Part shown: positions 22,311-33,109 of the stretch, piece by piece
Numbering within the stretch: position 1 is the first letter of the stretch
How the letters are laid out: each line of letters begins with the position of its first letter
Assembly (NCBI GenBank): GCA_050084985.1
Contig: JBITNC010000001.1
Location: forward strand, 189,720,001-189,784,000
Direction of reading: 5' to 3'
Length of the DNA: 64,000 bases
DNA from: Nageia nagi
Lineage: Eukaryota > Pinophyta
Notes under the pieces: generated by a model
What the model was told of the DNA's origin: nothing
Database searches by the model: none
What the model saw: the letters and a program-made list of their open reading frames with translations, nothing else
Made by a program: the position numbers and the translations under genes

Positions 22311-23729
22311 TCACATAGAATTGAGATATAAATAACTAATATATCAAAATAAATGAGATAGTTTTATAGTTTCAAAGCAAAACGAACCATATTATATTTT
22401 GTGATGTAGATAATTTAAATTTAAAAATGTTAAAACAATGTAGAAATGGTTGATGATACTAACCAAAAAAAATATTAACATCCAAAAATTACATCGAGTA
22501 AATGCAAATTTCAAATATATAAATATTCGTAAATTTACAAAGACTATCACTAATATTTTCCCTGATTACTTTTGTCATCTTTTAAATTATTTCATTTTAA
22601 TCAAAAGGATCTTAATATTTTTTAATAGTTAATTCAAAATAATTTAATTATAACATCCAAATCTTATCATTTAAAATAATTTGTGAAATCATAAATTCTA
22701 ACTGCTTTTGATTTGATTTGTAAATTCTTAATTATTTTTTAGTAACTTATTTACAATGATAGCATTCAAAACTTGTAATTCAAAATCTTAATATTTTTTT
22801 AATAGCTTAATTATAATGATAACATTCAAAGTTTATCTTTCAAAATCAATTCTAAAATCATGATACAAATTTCTTCATCAAATTCACACTTTTGATTGTA
22901 AAGTTTACTTTATATATGATATCTTCTAATGTCTACCTATCAAAATTTAGCTTTTGCTTGTAAAGTTTGCTTTACAATTTTTTTATCTCATATATATATA
23001 TATATATATCTTTTATTTATATCTTTTAATATTCTTTAAATTTAATAGGTCGTTGAATTTATTAAAGTTTATCAAAGATAAATATAATATTTTTGTATTT
23101 AAATGCTTATTTCTCTTATAATTATAATTTATAATAAATTATAAAATTTACAATTGATTATCATAGATCAAATTGTAATTGTAAATATTATTATAAATTT
23201 ATCTAATATCTTTAGATAAAGAATAAAAACATAATAGATCTCGTGTATATATATATATGAGAAATTTTTTAACTATTATGACATAAAATAAAATAATGAT
23301 ATCATCCAGATATTTCTAATGTAACTTCGCACGATTAAAATCATACAGAAAAAATACAAATAATTGATTATCTATAATGAATAAACTATATACAATGGTG
23401 GTCGCTCAAGTTTTCTCCCAAAACGTATTATATCCAAAGGTGCTGTCTTCCAGGACTCGAACGTGTAAACTGCCGCTCTTGCTGCTGCTTCAGATCTTCA
23501 GAAGAACTTGAGTTGATTAAAATCTAGTCTCTCAAAACAAAACAGAGATGCAGTTTTCCAAAATTTAAATAAACTACAGCAATAGAGCATTGAAATGCAC
23601 TAAATGGCAACTGTTAAAACCGGCATTCAAGACAATGAATCCCATGTTATTACACTATATTAAGGTTGCTGTACAAAGCAAACGCCTACCCATTTTTATC
23701 TAAAGAAATATAAACCTAACTGCGTCTTA
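22311..23729. other. AT-rich spacer downstream of the C2 gene
   Basis: No gene seen. A degenerate ~60-110-bp repeat with T runs and CATTCAAA blocks lies at about 22615-22860. Short TA tracts are at about 22993-23010 and 23243-23260. The part adjoining 23730 will hold the 3' UTR of the C2 gene. Confidence 0.5.
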
Positions 23730-24293
23730 TCATTCAGCTTTTGTAGGAGAAGAAGTGTGATCCTCTATAGTAGTGCTACTTCCCTCCATCTCCGTCTCAG
23801 CCCCATTATGGGTTTCCTTTCTACTCCAACAGAGAGAGAGCCTACGCAAAAGAAAGTGACCAGTAGGAGGAACCCAAACATTGAGAATGCCCTGGGGACG
23901 GCCGCAAGGTTTCCAAACCTGAAGGGCGATGCACTGAACGGGGTTGTCGGAGGGGTTCGAAGGGTCGCCGCCCTTGATAACTTCCGATATCAGAACTCTG
24001 GCGCTGCCCACTGGCTTATCTCGTAGATGGCCTTGGGCGTAAATGTCGACGTTGATTGCAGAGAGAACTTGTACCAGGCGGCGTTCGTCTGCGCGGAGAA
24101 TGAGCTTCTCGTTCCAGATAGGGTTTCCTTCTCGCTCTTCGTCGACTTTGGTGGAGGTCTTGTGTTCTGGGTCGATATACGCAACTGCGTAACATCTCAT
24201 TTTGCCGATTCTTTTGACGTTCTCCAGATCTTGGGCGGACATGATGCGCAGCTCTATTTCTCGCATCTTCGGAGGCGGTGGCTGCTTCTTCAT
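23730..24293 (-). CDS. C2-domain protein, plant SRC2/BAP-like
   Basis: An intact single-exon frame of 187 codons with much higher G+C than its surroundings. A C2 domain spans about residues 10-140. It has SAQDLENV (19-26), the strand pair IGKMRCYAVAYID (29-41), the diagnostic GNPIWNEKL (56-64), DKPVGSARVLISEV (92-105) and the terminal GRPQGILNV (131-139) typical of plant C2 proteins of the SRC2/BON1-associated type. The position that is usually Asp in 'GKMDVY' is Arg33, so Ca2+ binding may be weak or absent. A basic, Trp/Leu-containing tail (about 148-159) could touch membranes. Such proteins act at membranes in cold, defence or cell-death responses; the exact role here is unknown. The start ATG at 24293 is preceded by a TATA box at 24366-24374. 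No introns or breaks are seen. Confidence 0.88.
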   Translation of the reverse strand: MKKQPPPPKMREIELRIMSAQDLENVKRIGKMRCYAVAYIDPEHKTSTKVDEEREGNPIWNEKLILRADERRLVQVLSAINVDIYAQGHLRDKPVGSARVLISEVIKGGDPSNPSDNPVQCIALQVWKPCGRPQGILNVWVPPTGHFLLRRLSLCWSRKETHNGAETEMEGSSTTIEDHTSSPTKAE

Positions 24294-24365
24294 CCTTTCC
24301 CGGACTTCTCAGGTCACAAAACTCGCAGTGAAGGATGGTTGTGGGGAATACGAGGATGGGTATTC

Positions 24366-24374
24366 CCTTTATAG
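24366..24374 (-). promoter_or_regulatory. TATA box of the C2 gene
   Basis: Minus-strand CTATAAAGG lies 73-81 bp upstream of the ATG at 24293. This leaves room for a short 5' UTR of about 45 bp. Confidence 0.6.
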
Positions 24375-24438
24375 CCGATGCCTGTCAGAATAAATATGGC
24401 ATATTAAAAGCAATGTGCTGTCGAACCTTTCTTTCCGG

Positions 24439-24445
24439 ACGTGGC
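24439..24445. promoter_or_regulatory. Possible ABRE-like ACGTGGC element
   Basis: ACGTGGC, the core of abscisic-acid-responsive elements, lies ~145 bp upstream of the C2 start codon. It is a single 7-bp match, so weak alone. It is noted because genes of this C2 class are often stress-induced. Confidence 0.3.
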
Positions 24446-25379
24446 AGCAAGATAAAGGAGAATCAGAATATGATATTCATGAGAGAGAAATAGAAACGGA
24501 GGAAGGAGAGATAAAACTAGCAATTGCTACGCCGTTTAGTATTTTCTATATAAATTGTTTGTATGAGTTTATTGTATGAACAAAAGTAACAATTTTAATG
24601 AAAGTGTCAATTATTTATATAAAGTTTGAATAAATAGATATATTTAAAGTATGAAAGTATGTAAATGTTTAAAATATATTTATAATTCAAGATTTGAAAA
24701 TGTTTATGTATTGGAAAGTAAGGTGTTCATACTTAAAGTTTATTTGTAAAATTGTTCAAGTAAATGTATAAGTATTGTATACAAGATGTAAAACAATATA
24801 AATTTGGAAAGAATAAATATAAATTGAAATTGTTGTTAATTTGGATCATAATTGTGTGAATTTTTTTTTTAGTTCCTAGTAACTATTTATTGCAAACTAA
24901 CAAATTAAGAACAAATACACAAAATATTATACATTAATTAATTTGATACCTTAGTACGACGAGTCTTGAATAGAATCTTCCATTTATTTTTTCCTCATCT
25001 TCAAACTGTATGTATGCTATGAAAAGACTTTATGTGACACCATCTCTCCAAAGGGTTGTAATTACTCATTCGTAACAGATTCTTAGTAATTGCAAGTTTT
25101 CTAGTCGTAGTTGTGGTTCTAAAAAGTTCATCCAGGAGCATTTTTCAATGAATTTTCTGTTATTTGCCATGTTTAGGTACCTTCAAAAGCAAAATGAAAG
25201 AAGTGTAAAATTTTACAAGGTCAATTTTTTTGTGTGAAAAAATGACTATATTCAAAAAGGGAAATATTATTTGTATTTATAATTTGATAGTTTTCTAAAA
25301 AAATCTATATATTAGAAGCATCAAGTTATTATGTGTAAACCATGTAGTCAAGAATTCAGTTGCTTACAAATAGAAAGGG
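24446..25379. other. Spacer between the C2 gene and the Helitron
   Basis: AT-rich with no coding seen. The Helitron 3' terminus (hairpin and CTRR on the minus strand) should lie here but could not be identified by eye. Confidence 0.4.
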
Positions 25380-26901
25380 TGAGCAATCATTGTTCCTTGC
25401 TTTTTCGATGAAGAACATGTAGACCAAATTGCATTCTTTGCAACCTTTCAAAGGGAAAAAGATGTTTGGAAACAAAGGTAGTCCAATGCACAAACTCTAG
25501 AAATTGCTATGAAGTTGAGTCCTTGATGTTCAACGTTTCCAATGTCAATTGTTGCCCTTTCAAGTGTTAAACCTTGTGATTTGTGTATTGTTAAGGCCCA
25601 TGCCATTTTAAGTGGAATTTGTCATTGTCGACCATGATTTAAAGGGGTTATAGGAACATATTTTGGGTTGTTGTGATCCCAAATTGGGCCTATGTAATTT
25701 TTGAATTTGACAACAACAAAGAAGGGAAGTTGAGGTGGCTTTTCGTTGTTCCTATAAATGATTGATATGACTTTTCCAAGTGCACCATTGACAAGGCTTG
25801 TTTCCACCCACAAATTAGAATACAACATAACTTCTTGGTCAATACATAATTATAGATGTCCTTGGAGTTGTTCATCATTTGGATTTGAAAACCTTGATCC
25901 TTGTAATTGCTTTGCATTTGATATGGCAATTGATTTTTTGAGGGACACAAACATATGTTTATTATGGTTGGAAACTATATAATTTATTGCAAAAAGATGT
26001 ATGGAAGAAAAGAATGTAGATTGCTCCACAATTGTTAGGTTAGTGGATGATTGTGACATTAATGTTTCTTAATATGCAAATGTTGGTTCTACATTTCATA
26101 AATTGGTCAACAATCCACGAAATTAGATTTATGTAGGGTCATCTCCACATTGATGAAATATTGTACTTAATGTGACCACTATTTTGAAACTGCACCATAA
26201 TGTTCCCCCATACAAGGTTGAAGCATACATGAGGATGTCCTTTATAGGTGGTAACTAGGCAAGATCATCAAATAATATTATTGGCTGACCTCCAAATGAA
26301 GTATGGTTAGTATGAGGAAATGCCTCATGTAACCTTATGTCTATGAGTTCTAGGAGCTTTGGGTCGATGAAACTCATTTCATCTATAATAATGTATTGTA
26401 TGGAATACATTTTTTCTTAGAAGTTTGCAAGTGCATGTTCGATAAGGGGGACCATGTTTCTAATGGGCGCTCGAAGTGCAAAGTGAATAGTTATTGCTCC
26501 TATGTTGAATGTTGCAACACCTATGGTTGCAAGAAGTAGAAAATTGGGTTCTCCATTTTGAGATGACATTTGGATCAAGGACCTGATGCTTTTGATTAGG
26601 TATGATTTTCATGTTCCTGTTGTTCCTTGAATTACCATTTTGAGAGGTGGTTGGTAGCTACTTGCAAATAAATGTGATTGCACTATGTCAAATGCTTTTT
26701 TTTTCTGAAGACAATCCATAGAAAGCATTTATAATGGGAGTAGCTGGAACTTGAAATATATGGCAATTATCATTGATAATAGAAGAACCTAGGATTTGTT
26801 GTAATGGACTTAATGAAGACACTTCCCAATTGTAGTCAAGGTCCAAGTCTTAATAGTCGAGCATGTCAAACTCATCTAATTGCATAGTATGATTTGAGTG
26901 T
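25380..26901 (-). pseudogene. Helitron Rep-helicase, PIF1-type helicase half
   Basis: The minus strand encodes a PIF1-family helicase with several stops. In order: LDEFDMLDY then LDLDYNWEVSS (about 26820-26880); NAFYGLSSEKKKAFDIVQSH (about 26680-26735); Walker A IQGTTGT-stop-KSYLI (26590-26640, TGA in place of the second Gly codon); LATIGVATFNIGAITIHFALR (motif Ia); Walker B YIIIDEMSFIDPKLL (26350-26400); FGGQPIILFDDLAxLPP; then LWVETSLVNGALGKVISIIY (about 25740-25815) and the region before the final helicase motifs. The helicase unwinds the transposon during rolling-circle transposition. It is split from its N-terminal half by copia element 1. Plant Rep-Hel proteins usually have this order. 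Confidence 0.87.
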
Positions 26902-27400
26902 TGTTGGAATGTATAATGCATTATTGTAAAGTTTTTATAATAATCTTCTATGTAAGTTCACTAATACTTAAGCGTATCATTTGATACCTTAAGTATTTAA
27001 GTGAATATGATAATGTAACTTGTCCTACATTCCATGTCATGAGCATGCCCCTTAGGTAAAAGGATTTGCATGTCATGCTTTTGTACATTGGATAAAAGGG
27101 TTATCCAAAGAGGGATTTTGGCCTATAAATAGAAGGCTCGCTCTTTGTGATCATATACCAATTTATGGAGTAAAGTTATGCTATAGGATAGTGTTTAGGA
27201 TAAAAGAGTAGGAGGATTGTAAGAGTTCATATTTGTTAAGAAGAGAGATCTAGTTAGTGGATGTACTCCTAGTTAAGGAACCACTTACATCTTATGTTAC
27301 ATCGTGAGATTGCTTTGTGAGTTTGTTAGATGTGTATTGTGAGCTTTCATGTGACCTTGGGAGTTTAGAGTTGTTCTTGTTATAGTTCAATTCTCTCATT
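26902..27400 (+). repeat. 5' LTR of copia element 1
   Basis: It starts TGTTGGAATGTATAATGC and carries a TATA box (CTATAAATAG, 27123-27132). It ends next to the PBS. It contains ~108 bp (about 27175-27280) missing from the 3' LTR. Confidence 0.85.
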
Positions 27401-27412
27401 TGGTATTAGAGC
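27401..27412 (+). promoter_or_regulatory. Primer-binding site, initiator tRNA-Met (one mismatch)
   Basis: TGGTATTAGAGC differs from the usual TGGTATCAGAGC by one C-to-T. The same variant is in element 2 at 43229-43240. Confidence 0.75.
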
Positions 27413-28477
27413 ATCTTGAAGGCTCCTCTCCACATTTTAGAAGCTTTTCTTCTTGGTGTAGAAGCCCTTTTTCTTGGTGTAGAAACCCTTCTTCTTGGTG
27501 TGGAAGCTCTACTTCTACAACTTGGTGATCTTCATTCATTCTACACCTCCTGCCTTCATTGTTGAGGTAAAACTAAGAGAAGGTATAAAATCCTTCCCTC
27601 TTGGTATTTTTTATAATCTCATCATTTTACTAACATATTATTTATTATGTGTTAGTTCTTATGAGCATAATATGGCTAACAAATTGCAATCTTTTGTATG
27701 CTAACCTCCTATGATTACTTGCAATTTTTTTTTAAGTTGTTGTTGCTACAATTTTTTTTAAGGGGTTATTATATAAAATTTGTGTTATAATACAAATGTA
27801 ATATTACAAGATTTACTTTTTTTACTCAAATGAAGAAAAGGGACAAACTTTTACGATCTATTTTTTAAAATAATAATATAATATTTACATTTAAAAAAAA
27901 ATAAAAGTTTATGTAATTTTTTTTATTATCAATAGTGTCAAAAAAATTACAATCTTTTATTACAAAAAAACTAAGAGAAGAGGAGTATTTTTTTTAACCT
28001 GTCTACATTTTTTGAGTAAAATAGTTTTTTATTTTATTTTTTTTATTGGGGCTAGAAACTACCCCTTAGCCATCAATTTGCATCACAAACCTATGGTACT
28101 CTGCTTGAGCTCATTTTTTTCTATTGGTATTTGCTGCTCTCGTGGCTCTCTCTAACACATGGAGGAATGAACAAATGGAGGAGGATCAAGAAAGCCCACC
28201 AAGAATGACCTAATAAGCGAGGGGTGGAGACCTTATGATCGCAACCCCACCTTGGTTCCATCGCAACCTCACTCCCTCTCCTCCACTTTGTAGTGATTAC
28301 AACCTTGCCTCTCATTTGTGACCCTTCCACCCTCCACGGCCAAATCCCCCCTCCTCTCCTTTGCAACCCCTTTCCTCCTCAACCCCTCTCCTTTGTAATG
28401 CTACCCTTTACTTTGATGAATGTCTCCCTAAAAAAAAGAAGGAAAACAATAAACAAGTTGTGCCTAACTATGGATGT
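27413..28477 (+). other. Leader of copia element 1, first part
   Basis: No coding on the plus strand. It begins with an imperfect tandem of TTCTTCTTGGTGTAGAAGCC-like units (27440-27520). T/A-rich runs follow. The leader resumes at 34221 after the nested chromovirus. Confidence 0.6.
28473..28477. repeat. Target-site duplication, left copy (GATGT)
   Basis: GATGT precedes the LTR of chromovirus copy 2. GATGC at 34216-34220 follows it. One transition separates them. Confidence 0.6.
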
Positions 28478-29582
28478 TGTAATGTCCCCAAATTTGTAAA
28501 ACATCCACTTTCTCTCCTCTTGGAAGTGTGATGTTCATGGCAAAGGAGGAGAAACCAAAAATAAATTAATTTAGGAGTATTTTATTAATATTTTACATTT
28601 ATTTCTGTAACCAAGGCTAAAGAGACCCTTGAGGCACTCACCCTTGGATTTTATTTAATTAATCTGACTCAATTATTTGTAATTAATGCAATATTAGTCT
28701 CTCATAAGGGGACGTTGCATTTATGAGCCATTGATCTTGTAATTTGGCATCTCTAGGCAACCATTATGGGATGTTGGGCTTCCTGGGTCCTTAGATGATT
28801 TAATTTATCATCCTAAGACACCAGAAGAGGGACATTGCACTTTGGGTGATTCCAAGGTATGAGAGATCTTATTATAAAAGGAGATGGGATGCATCATTTA
28901 CAGGCATGCTTGAAGATCATTACAGTTTATCTTTTTCGAGGGTTAGCAGCTAGTGGAGTTGTAGCTTTCCAGCTAGCTTAGTGGGAGAGCTCAAGCCAGT
29001 GTGGAGGAGTTCTTACCTAAGCTAGGATAGTAGCTCGAGCGAGTGAGGTGGAGTTGCTAGAGTAGCTCAAGCCAGTGAGGTGGAGTTACTGGAATAGTTC
29101 GAGCCAATGTGGTGGAACTATTCTATCCCTGATCCAAATCCAACTAGTGGGGTAGATCCAGATCCAACCAATGTGGCCATATTCTAGATCCAGATCTAAC
29201 CTACCAAATTAGTGTGAGGAGGCACGTCCTAGATCCAGACCAACCGAATCAGTGTGAGGAGGCTTATCTAGCATTAGGGAGAAGAGGTTGAAGAACTTAC
29301 AGGGCCAGATCATCCAAATCTACCTTGTGAGGGAAAACATCCCCCTGCTTAAGCATTTGGGTATTTTTCCTTGAGTATTGTACTTGTCCATTTGGGACAT
29401 CCCAGCTCTTGAAGAATAAAATTCATTTCTGGCTCTATTTCTTGTTCAATTTGCAGATCTAATTTGAATTGAGCTAGTTAGAAAAATATAAAAATATATA
29501 TAAATTCCTAAGTAGTGATATTTCAATTTTGGAATATTACACTTTAACAAAATCACATTTTATGAGTTTTGGGGATATTACA
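28478..29582 (+). repeat. 5' LTR of chromovirus copy 2
   Basis: It starts TGTAATGTCCCCAAATTTG and ends GGATATTACA. The TATA box ATTATAAAAGG is near 28870-28880. Full length, equal to the 5' LTR of copy 1. Confidence 0.92.
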
Positions 29583-29583
29583 G

Positions 29584-29595
29584 TGGTATCAGAGC
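29584..29595 (+). promoter_or_regulatory. Primer-binding site, initiator tRNA-Met
   Basis: TGGTATCAGAGC lies one base after the 5' LTR. Confidence 0.9.
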
Positions 29596-29611
29596 TAGTT
29601 TTCCTGCTAGC

Positions 29612-30230
29612 TTGGAAAAAATGAAAAGGGGAGATTGCACCAATTCAAGAAGGATGATGATCAAATTATGTTGGTTTTGTCAAAGCAAATGGATCTCTGA
29701 ACACACCTATAAAGGGCACAGACATCATCATTACATGGAGGTATTTAAGGAAAAATCTTCAGATCCACCTCCTACCCCTACTTCAGTACATGGTACATCA
29801 CATCCCTCTGCATTTTATTTAAAAGAAAAATTTGGAAATATTCCAGTAAAAATCATGATTGATGGGAAGGCCACACATAACTTCATCAACTCATAATTCA
29901 TCAAGCAATAACAAATAGCATGTAACAATGATAGGGATTTTTTGTGTCTCTAACTCCAAAGATGAAGTCACCAACTGTTCTCAGAGGGTAAGTAATTTTG
30001 GTTTTCAAATAGGGGAATATTCATTTATAGGAGAATATTTGGTCTATCCCTTGCAGGACGTCACTATGGTATTAGGAGCCCCATGGATCAAATCACTTGG
30101 AGAATTCCAGACCAACTATTGTACTTATGAGATCAAATTCAAGTATCAAGGAAAGGATATCATGCTCCAATATAGTAAGAGGAAAGCATCATACAAGTAT
30201 CCTCACAAGAGATCGAAAAAGAGCTAGAAA
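29612..30230 (+). pseudogene. Zinc knuckle and protease remnant, chromovirus copy 2
   Basis: The frame starts within 30 bp of the PBS, with no capsid coding before it. The knuckle reads CWFCQSKWISEHTYKG; the last Cys seen in copy 1 (HTCEG) is Tyr here. The protease site is IDGKATHNFIN (Asp codon 29861-29863), the same D-G-K as copy 1. An extra T near 29937-29942 changes the frame. The PR C-terminus (VLGAPWIKSLGEFQTNY) then lies in the ORF 29928-30227. A 31-bp deletion relative to copy 1 near 30191 restores the original frame. All this is private to copy 2 apart from the gag loss and D-G-K. Confidence 0.75.
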
Positions 30231-30313
30231 AAGAAGACATCCTCTGGAGCACTACATTCACCATCTCAACATAGCAGAATTTAGATCGAGCCCATCCAGA
30301 TATACAACAAATA

Positions 30314-31660
30314 TTGAAGAAAAATAACAAAGTTTTCAAAGAACTCCCTAAAGAACCTCTGCCTAGCAGAGGATTTGAGCATCACATCGAGTTAGAATTA
30401 GTGGCCAAACTAGTAATTTTGACACCATATAGGCATCCGCATGCTCTCAAAAATGAGATCAAGAAGACAATTAAGGAACTTCTAGACATGGGATATATTC
30501 ATCCCAGCACTAGCCCCTTTACATCTCTAGTATTGTTGGTCAAGAAGGACGGAACCATGAGGATGTGCATAGATTATCGACTGCTCAATAAGAAGACTAT
30601 CAAAAATAGGTATCCCATCCCTAGAGTAGATGAATTAATTGATGAATTACATGGTGCTCAATATTTTTCCAAAATAGATCTTAGATCAGGATATCATCAA
30701 ATAAAGATGAAAGATGAAGATGTACATAAAATAGCCTTCTGTTGTCACTATGGACATTTTGAATTTCTGGTAATGCCATTTGGATTAACTAATGCTCCAA
30801 CTACTTTCTAGTTTGCCATGAATCAGATCTTTAGGGAATAATTGAGAAAATTTGTGTTAGTCTTCTTTGATGATATCTTGGTATACAGCAAAACAAGGGA
30901 AGAGCATCTCCAACACTTGGACGTGGTGCTAAGTGTCTTAAAGGGGCACCAATTCTTTGCCAAACAATCTAAGTGTGAGTTCAGCCTAACTCAAGTAATG
31001 TATCTGGGGCACATAATCAGCAAGGAAGGAGTACAGGTTGACGAACAAAAGATTACCTCAATTCAAGAATGGCCCACCCCCAGTAATTTAACACATTTAA
31101 GGGGATTTTTGGGGTTGTGTAATTATTATATGTGATTCATCAAAGGATTCTCATAGCTAGCTTTTCCACTTATAGATCTGACCAAGAAAGATTCTTTCAT
31201 TTGGAGCAATGAGGCTCAAAGGGCCTTTGAAAGGTTAAAAGAGGTAATGAACACTTATCCCATGTTGGCTATGCCTGATTTCTCTATACCATTTACTATA
31301 GAATGTGACACCTCTGGAATAGGTATTGGGGCTATTTTGTCACAAAAAGGAAGACCTATTGTTTATGAAAGTAGGAAGCTCACTAAATAGGAACAAACTT
31401 TTAGCATCTATGACAAGGAAATGCTAGCCATCATGCATGCGTTAGCCAAATTTAAGCAATACCTGGTATGTGGGAAATTTGTAGTCAAAATTGACCACAA
31501 CAGTTTGAAGTATTTCTTAGGGCAGCAAGATTTAAATGAAAGGTAGCAAAAATGGGTCACCAAACTACAAGCATACAATTTTGATATAGAATATGTCAAG
31601 GGGAAGAAGAATGTGGCAGCTGATGCATTATCAAGGCACCCCTCCTTCTATTCACTTTTT
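30314..31660 (+). pseudogene. Reverse transcriptase and RNase H, chromovirus copy 2
   Basis: RT is collinear with copy 1: [50 protein letters not shown], then a private TAG (30809-30811) and another at 30839-30841. FFDDILVYSKT follows, with the aspartates at 30869-30874. One Lys codon of the 'VKKKDG' block is missing. RNase H has CDTSGIGIGAILSQKGRPIV, a stop at 31388-31390 shared with copy 1, the YDKEMLAIMHALAKF block and KGKKNVAADALSRHPS. Dead, but slightly better conserved around the RNase H start than copy 1. Confidence 0.88.
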
Positions 31661-32184
31661 GCTATTATTTCCAATTGGAAGGCCTCCAGTATGGCAAAAT
31701 ATACCAAGAATGAATTTGCTTCATAGATAATTGATGGACGTATACAGAAAGAGGGATACACACTACAAGAAGGATTGATCTTGTACAAGGGATGAATTTT
31801 TCTGGTGCCTAAATCTAAATTCAAGAAAAAACTTCTTTTAGCCACTCATGACATCCCATTGGTAGGGCATCTGGGATACTACAAGACCTACAGACTCTTG
31901 AGAGAAAGGTTTGCTTGGAAGGGCCTCAAGGAGGATGTATTGTAGCATGTGAGGAAATGCACCATGTGTCAGTAAAATAAGGAAGAAAAATCATTACCTG
32001 CTGGACTTCTACAACCTCTACCCATTCTAGAATAAAAATGGGAAAGTATCTCGATGGATTTTATCACTGGTCTACCCAAGGTTCAAGGTAAAGATTGTAT
32101 TCTGGTAATAGTGGATAGGTTTACCAAATACACTCACTTTTTTGCTATTTCCACCACTATTACTGCAATTCAGGTAGCTAAACT

Positions 32185-32191
32185 TTTTTTA
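32185..32191 (+). promoter_or_regulatory. In-phase T TTT TTA heptamer, copy 2
   Basis: Same sequence and same codon phase as 9998-10004 in copy 1. Confidence 0.35.
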
Positions 32192-33095
32192 GGGAAATAT
32201 TCAAAAATCATGGGCTACCTAAAAATATAGTCAGTGACAGGGATAGTAGATTTATGAGCATGTTCTAGCAAGAACTTTTCAGATTAACTGGGATGAATTT
32301 GACCCTTAGCACCAGTTACCATCCCCAAATAGATGGGAAAATAGAGGCAGTAAATAAATGGTTAGAAGGCTACCTTAGAAATCATGTGATAGGACAGTAA
32401 AACTCATGGTTGAAATGGTTACACTTGGGAGAATATTACTACAACACCACCTACCACTTATCCATCAAGATGACTCCCTTTCATGCTATTTATGGGTATG
32501 AAGCTACTCATTTTGCTAATTTATTCTTTGATGATTGCAAGGTCCCCAAAGCTAATGAATTTTTGTAGGAACAGAAAGATATCTTGAAATCCCTTAAAGA
32601 AAACATACAGGTGGCTCAACAACAACAAAAGAAGTATGCAAATTAGCAAAGAGAGGAGCACTCCTTTGAAGTGGATGATATGGTGTATTTGAGGTTACAA
32701 CCATACCGACAAATAACCTTGAAGAAGAGTGGTACAAAAAAACTTCAACCCAAGTTTTATGGTCCGTACAAGATCATTAAGAAAGTAGGACAGGTGGCCT
32801 ACAAACTAGATCTTCCTCCTAATAGCAAAATTCACAATACCTTCCATGTCTCTTACCTCAAAAGGGCATTTGGGAGTCACATCACACCTTCCTTGGAACT
32901 CCTACCCTTGGACGAAGATGGAAAATTACTTTTAGTTCCTAAAAAAGTGCTTGAAATAAGAGAGAAAAAGCTAAGAAACCATAGCATTGCAAAATATTTG
33001 ATCAAATGGAAGGGTCTGCCACTAGAAGATGCCACATGGGAAGGAAAAGGAATTCTAGAACATCCAGCTTGGAGTTGCTTGGGGACAAGCAATTT

Positions 33096-33109
33096 GGGAA
33101 GGGGAGACT
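33096..33109 (+). promoter_or_regulatory. Polypurine tract, chromovirus copy 2
   Basis: GGGAAGGGGAGACT adjoins the 3' LTR, identical to copy 1. Confidence 0.85.

Noticed and set aside
23450-23475. T-arm-like phrase of a tRNA on the minus strand (GTTCGAGTCCTG)
   Set aside because: No pairing acceptor, D or anticodon arms could be laid out around it, so it is not called as a tRNA.
24027-24374. Plus-strand 115-codon ORF over the C2 gene
   Set aside because: Antisense to the clear C2 domain frame; its openness comes from the higher G+C of the real gene.
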